From an uncultured Collinsella sp. (GTDB lineage: Bacteria; Actinomycetota; Coriobacteriia; Coriobacteriales; Coriobacteriaceae): a DNA stretch of 16,342 nucleotides. The translations under genes and the position numbers were made by a program. This document shows, in pieces, positions 13,376 to 16,342 of the stretch. Below the pieces are notes generated by a model, which ran no database searches, had not been told where the DNA came from, and saw only the letters and a program-made list of their open reading frames with translations. The number at the start of each line of letters is the position of its first letter. Position 1 is the first letter of the stretch. The stretch lies in contig UQIC01000045.1 in the NCBI GenBank assembly GCA_900540985.1, forward strand, positions 1 through 16,342. Direction: 5' to 3'.

Positions 13376-14680
13376 ATGGATAACCTTGCCAAACCCACAA
13401 ACCGCGCGCTGTTTTTGGTCAGCGTTGCCGTGACCGGTGCACTCGCAGGTGCTGCGGTCTGGCTGTTCTTTTTTGCGATGGAGCACGGTATCGACTATCT
13501 ATGGACCGAGATTCCGCACGCGCTGGGCGTCGCTTCGCCCGAGCTTGCCAGCGGCCCGTTTGGCTTTCTGCCGTACCCGTTTTTTATCTGCCTGCTGGGC
13601 GGCCTGTTAATCGGTCTGTACGAAAAGATGACAGGCACCAAGACCGATGACCTCAACCAGGTGATGGCTAAGGTTAAGCAAGACGGGCGCTATCCGTACG
13701 ACAACCTGGGCAAGCTTTCGCTCGCGGCATTGCTGCCGCTGCTGTTTGGCGGAAGCATTGGACCGGAGGCCGGCCTGACCGGCGTTATCGCTGGTCTGTG
13801 CAGCTGGGTCGGCGACCGCATGCGTCGCTTTGGCGCCGAGTTTAGGGAGCTTACGCTGCTGGGCATCCAGGCTGCCCTGACGGCGCTCTTTACCGCGCCC
13901 GTCTTTGGTTTTGTGGCACCGCTCGCTGGTAGCGCCGACGGCCAGGGTGCCGGCGATGGCGAGGATTCCGAATCCGGTGAGATCACCATCAGGCTGCCCA
14001 AGGCGCAAAAGACCGTGGTTTACGGCATCGCGATTGCTGGCGGCCTAGGCACCTACCTGCTGCTCGGCCAGCTCATGGGCGGCGGCATGGGTATGCCGAG
14101 GTTCGAGGCTGCCGTGGTGGGCAACCTGGAGCTTACCTGGCTCATCCCTCTGTCGCTGATCGGAACAATCTGCGGCTGGCTGTACTTTGTCTCTGAGCAC
14201 GCGAGCGAAGCGCTTGCCCATGCAATAGGGGCGCGCCCTGTCGTCAAAGCCATGCTGGCCGGCCTGGCGCTCGCCATCTGCGGCACGGTCCTGCCCTACA
14301 CCATGTTTGCCGGCGAGACGCAGGCCGACGTGCTCATGGAAACCTATCTGACCATTCCCGCCGGCGTGCTTATCGCGACCGGTCTCGTTAAGGCCATGCT
14401 GACGCCCGCCCTCATCAACCTTGGTTGGCGCGGCGGCCACTTCTTCCCGGTTATCTTCTCGGGCGTAAGCCTAGGCTATGGCCTTGCTATCCTCACCGGC
14501 GCCGATCCGGTCTTTTGCGTTGCCGTCTGCACGGCATCGACGATGGGCGCCGTCATGCGCCAGCCCATCATGGTCGTGGGCCTGCTGCTCATGTGCTTCC
14601 CGCTCAAAGGCATCGTCTGTATGATCATCGCCGCCGCCATCGCCGCCGGCATTCCGCTGCCCAAGCCGCTGCGCAAATAG
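13376..14680 (+). CDS. Voltage-gated chloride channel (CLC) family protein
   Basis: This 434-residue polytopic protein has the length and motif order of CLC channels/antiporters. The N-terminal half contains GGSIGPEAG at 125-133, in the position of the classical GREGP motif, and the C-terminal half contains WRGGHFFP at 351-358, matching the GGxFxP anion-binding loop, followed by the ASTMGAVMRQP segment. By eye the gating glutamate of GREGP is Ile128, with a glutamate displaced to 131. An acidic, Gly-rich insert at about 185-202 is probably cytoplasmic. Function as a chloride channel or exchanger is inferred from the family; anion selectivity cannot be read with confidence. GGGAGG sits 6 nt upstream of ATG 13376. 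It is followed by the EFR1 gene after 37 nt. Confidence 0.9.
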   Translation: MDNLAKPTNRALFLVSVAVTGALAGAAVWLFFFAMEHGIDYLWTEIPHALGVASPELASGPFGFLPYPFFICLLGGLLIGLYEKMTGTKTDDLNQVMAKVKQDGRYPYDNLGKLSLAALLPLLFGGSIGPEAGLTGVIAGLCSWVGDRMRRFGAEFRELTLLGIQAALTALFTAPVFGFVAPLAGSADGQGAGDGEDSESGEITIRLPKAQKTVVYGIAIAGGLGTYLLLGQLMGGGMGMPRFEAAVVGNLELTWLIPLSLIGTICGWLYFVSEHASEALAHAIGARPVVKAMLAGLALAICGTVLPYTMFAGETQADVLMETYLTIPAGVLIATGLVKAMLTPALINLGWRGGHFFPVIFSGVSLGYGLAILTGADPVFCVAVCTASTMGAVMRQPIMVVGLLLMCFPLKGIVCMIIAAAIAAGIPLPKPLRK

Positions 14681-14717
14681 CGCGGTTAATCGCGAGTCAA
14701 CTCCAGAGGGGTACGAG

Positions 14718-15509
14718 ATGATCCTGTACTTTAGCGCGACGGGGAACAGCGAACATGTGGCGCGTCGCATTGCGGCGGCGACAGACGACAAGGTTGTGTC
14801 GATTGAGCGTTTTGATGTCGACGCCCTTCGCCTTGTTGCGACGGAAGGCCCCTGCCAGCTGGGATTTGTTGCTCCGGTGTATGCCTGGGGTCTGCCGACA
14901 CCGATGATCGAGTTTTTGAAGACTGCCGACCTGTCGATTGCTGCCGGTGCAAAGGGCGGCGAGCGCCCCTATACGTTCTATGTTTCGACGTACGGTTCGA
15001 CGACCGGCCAATCTGCCAAGTTTGCCCGCGACCTGCTGCACGAGCGTGGGCTCGAGTTAGATGCGGCGATGAGCGTCAAGATGCCCGATACCTGGACGCC
15101 TGTTTTCGACCTGTCTGACCCTCAAAAGGTTGAGGGTATCAATAGAGCTGCCGAGGCGCAGATTGATGCCGTGATCGAGGCGGTGCGGGCACGCCGCACG
15201 GGCAACATGATGCGCCATCGCGTGCCTCTGTTTGCATCGTGCGCGTATCACGCAATTGGGCTGCCGCGCATGCAACAGACGAGCAAGTTTGCCGTCGATG
15301 CCGATCGCTGCATCGGCTGCGGCCTGTGTGCCAAGCGCTGCCCCATGGCGGCGATTGAGATGCGCGACGGCCTTCCCGTCTGGACAAAGCCGGAGTGCGC
15401 AGCCTGCCTTCGTTGCCTGCACCGTTGTCCCAAATTTGCCATCTCGCACGGTAAGCGCACGGCATCCCACGGTCAGTACAGGCATCCCAAGCCAGGTGTG
15501 AGGATGTAG
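14718..15509 (+). CDS. EFR1-family flavodoxin/ferredoxin fusion protein
   Basis: Residues 1 to about 160 form a flavodoxin-like domain: MILYFSATGNSEHVARRI carries the FMN phosphate loop (SATGNS at 6-11), with the later VAPVYAWGLPTPM and VSTYGSTTGQ loops around the flavin. Residues 195-240 hold two 4Fe-4S clusters: Cys198, 201, 204 and 208, then Cys227, 230, 233 and 237, the last set as CAACLRCLHRCP. The two-domain layout is that of the EFR1 family of anaerobes. It should shuttle electrons in the cytoplasm between a flavin and iron-sulfur clusters; the donor and acceptor are unknown. ATG 14718 has AGAGGGG 8 nt upstream. It may be the last gene of the plus-strand run and converges on the EamA gene with a 15-nt gap. 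Confidence 0.9.
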   Translation: MILYFSATGNSEHVARRIAAATDDKVVSIERFDVDALRLVATEGPCQLGFVAPVYAWGLPTPMIEFLKTADLSIAAGAKGGERPYTFYVSTYGSTTGQSAKFARDLLHERGLELDAAMSVKMPDTWTPVFDLSDPQKVEGINRAAEAQIDAVIEAVRARRTGNMMRHRVPLFASCAYHAIGLPRMQQTSKFAVDADRCIGCGLCAKRCPMAAIEMRDGLPVWTKPECAACLRCLHRCPKFAISHGKRTASHGQYRHPKPGVRM

Positions 15510-15524
15510 CGGCTGCTGGCCGCG

Positions 15525-16342
15525 CTACTTCCAAACCGCGAGCGCCGCAGTGCCCAGTACGATGAGGGCGAGACCGATGGCGCTGCGCCGCGAGACCTTT
15601 TCGTTGAATGCCAAGCGCGCAAATAGTACCGATACGACAATCGATAGTTTGTCGATCTGCACCACGACGCTCACCTGGCCTGCGGCGATGGCATAGTAAT
15701 AGAGCAGCCACGATGCTCCGGTCGCGATGCCCGATGCCGCGAGAAATACGAGCTCGTAGCGGTCTACGTGCACGGCTTGGCCCATCTTGCCTTTAGCTGC
15801 CACGATTGCCCATGCCATAACCAGTACCACGCAGGTGCGGATTGCCGTGGCCAGGTTTGACTCGACGCCTTCGATGCCGATCTTAGCGAGGACGGAGGTG
15901 AGCGCTGCGAACATGGCGGCGCCGAGGGCGTAAGCGAGCCAGGTCCGGTCTTGCTGCTGCTCGGGTCCGGCGGATTGCTGCTTCTCGGTCATTAAAAACG
16001 TGCCGAGGGTAATGACGGCGGTTCCCACGAGCTTAACCGCAAGGTTGCTCGTCTCGCCAAAAAGCACGATGGCGATCAGCGCGGCGAGCACGGTGCTCAT
16101 CTTGTCGACCGGTACGACCTTATTGACGTCTCCGATGCTCAACGCCTTAAAGTAACAGATCCACGAAGCGCCGGTAGCGAGTCCCGAGAGGACGAGAAAG
16201 AGCCAGGATCTGGGTTCGATGCTGCCAATGGTTCCAATGGATCCAGAAATGCCCGCCATTGCCCAGGCGAAAACGAGCACCACGCAGGTGCGAATGGCCG
16301 TCGCGACATCGGAGTCGGTCTGCTTGATGCCGCATTTGGCCA
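15525..16342 (-). CDS. EamA/DMT family transporter, 5' end cut off by window edge
   Basis: The minus-strand frame is open through the right edge, so the start is outside the window and GTG 16283 is internal. The visible 272 residues contain the end of one EamA repeat, then a linker rich in Gln and Asp, then a second full repeat. Both halves contain nearly the same segment, ATAIRTCVVLV(F/M)AWA, and GIATGASWxxYY/F, as expected for the ancient duplication of ten-helix DMT carriers. These move small metabolites or drugs across the inner membrane; the substrate is unknown. The stop at 15525 converges on the EFR1 gene. A 5-bp hairpin (15509-15523) between the two stops is too weak to call a terminator. 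Confidence 0.88.
   Translation of the reverse strand, partial: AKCGIKQTDSDVATAIRTCVVLVFAWAMAGISGSIGTIGSIEPRSWLFLVLSGLATGASWICYFKALSIGDVNKVVPVDKMSTVLAALIAIVLFGETSNLAVKLVGTAVITLGTFLMTEKQQSAGPEQQQDRTWLAYALGAAMFAALTSVLAKIGIEGVESNLATAIRTCVVLVMAWAIVAAKGKMGQAVHVDRYELVFLAASGIATGASWLLYYYAIAAGQVSVVVQIDKLSIVVSVLFARLAFNEKVSRRSAIGLALIVLGTAALAVWK

Noticed and set aside
15509..15523. GCGGC/GCCGC hairpin between the EFR1 and EamA stop codons
   Set aside because: The stem is only 5 bp, overlaps the EFR1 stop codon, and has no T-tract; it is too weak to call a terminator.
15826..16292. A 14-bp direct repeat ACCACGCAGGTGCG separated by 453 nt
   Set aside because: The copies lie at equivalent places in the two EamA halves, exactly 151 codons apart, so they reflect the internal duplication of the protein rather than a mobile element or recombination site.

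Overview
The window is GC-rich, densely coded and has short intergenic gaps, several of which hold palindromic repeats built around GGGGACGTTCTT or a GACAAAGGGAC dyad. Together with the gene content (EFR1-type flavodoxin/ferredoxin, MalY-like lyase, LOG-family protein, ABC exporter with a giant ectodomain) this suggests a Coriobacteriia gut actinobacterium, most likely Collinsella. That assignment is inference from recall of repeat and protein style, not from a search. No rRNA, tRNA, CRISPR array, transposase or phage gene was seen.

Layout. (1) 1-569: C-terminal part of a TlpA/thioredoxin-like redoxin, followed by a clear intrinsic terminator. (2) 824-5085, plus strand: a 1084-residue ABC ATPase-permease fusion with an unusually large, DLSG-repeat-containing extracytoplasmic domain, then a palindrome, then a tRNA-dihydrouridine synthase. 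(3) 5086-5255: two repeat/hairpin elements between convergent genes. (4) 5256-6380, minus strand: a probable two-gene unit of an XRE-HTH/zinc-ribbon/TipAS-like regulator and a glutaredoxin. (5) 6522-8586, plus strand: tsaA (trmO), apparently leaderless, and a MalY/PatB-type PLP lyase. (6) 8682-11996, minus strand: a hybrid sensor kinase with two periplasmic-binding-protein-like domains and, 42 nt downstream, a PNPOx-fold flavoprotein. (7) 12255-15509, plus strand: two-TM potassium channel, LOG-family protein, CLC-type chloride channel and EFR1-family flavodoxin/ferredoxin. (8) 15525-16342, minus strand: an EamA/DMT transporter that runs off the right edge.

Most genes are ordinary chromosomal housekeeping or stress/transport functions. 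The items that stand out are the regulator with a TipAS-like ligand domain on an XRE rather than a MerR DNA-binding domain, and the intergenic elements with an exact 27-nt period in which direct units are followed by an inverted unit. Also notable are the ABC exporter ectodomain and the CLC protein that lacks the usual gating glutamate. No complete unknown defence or mobile system is visible.
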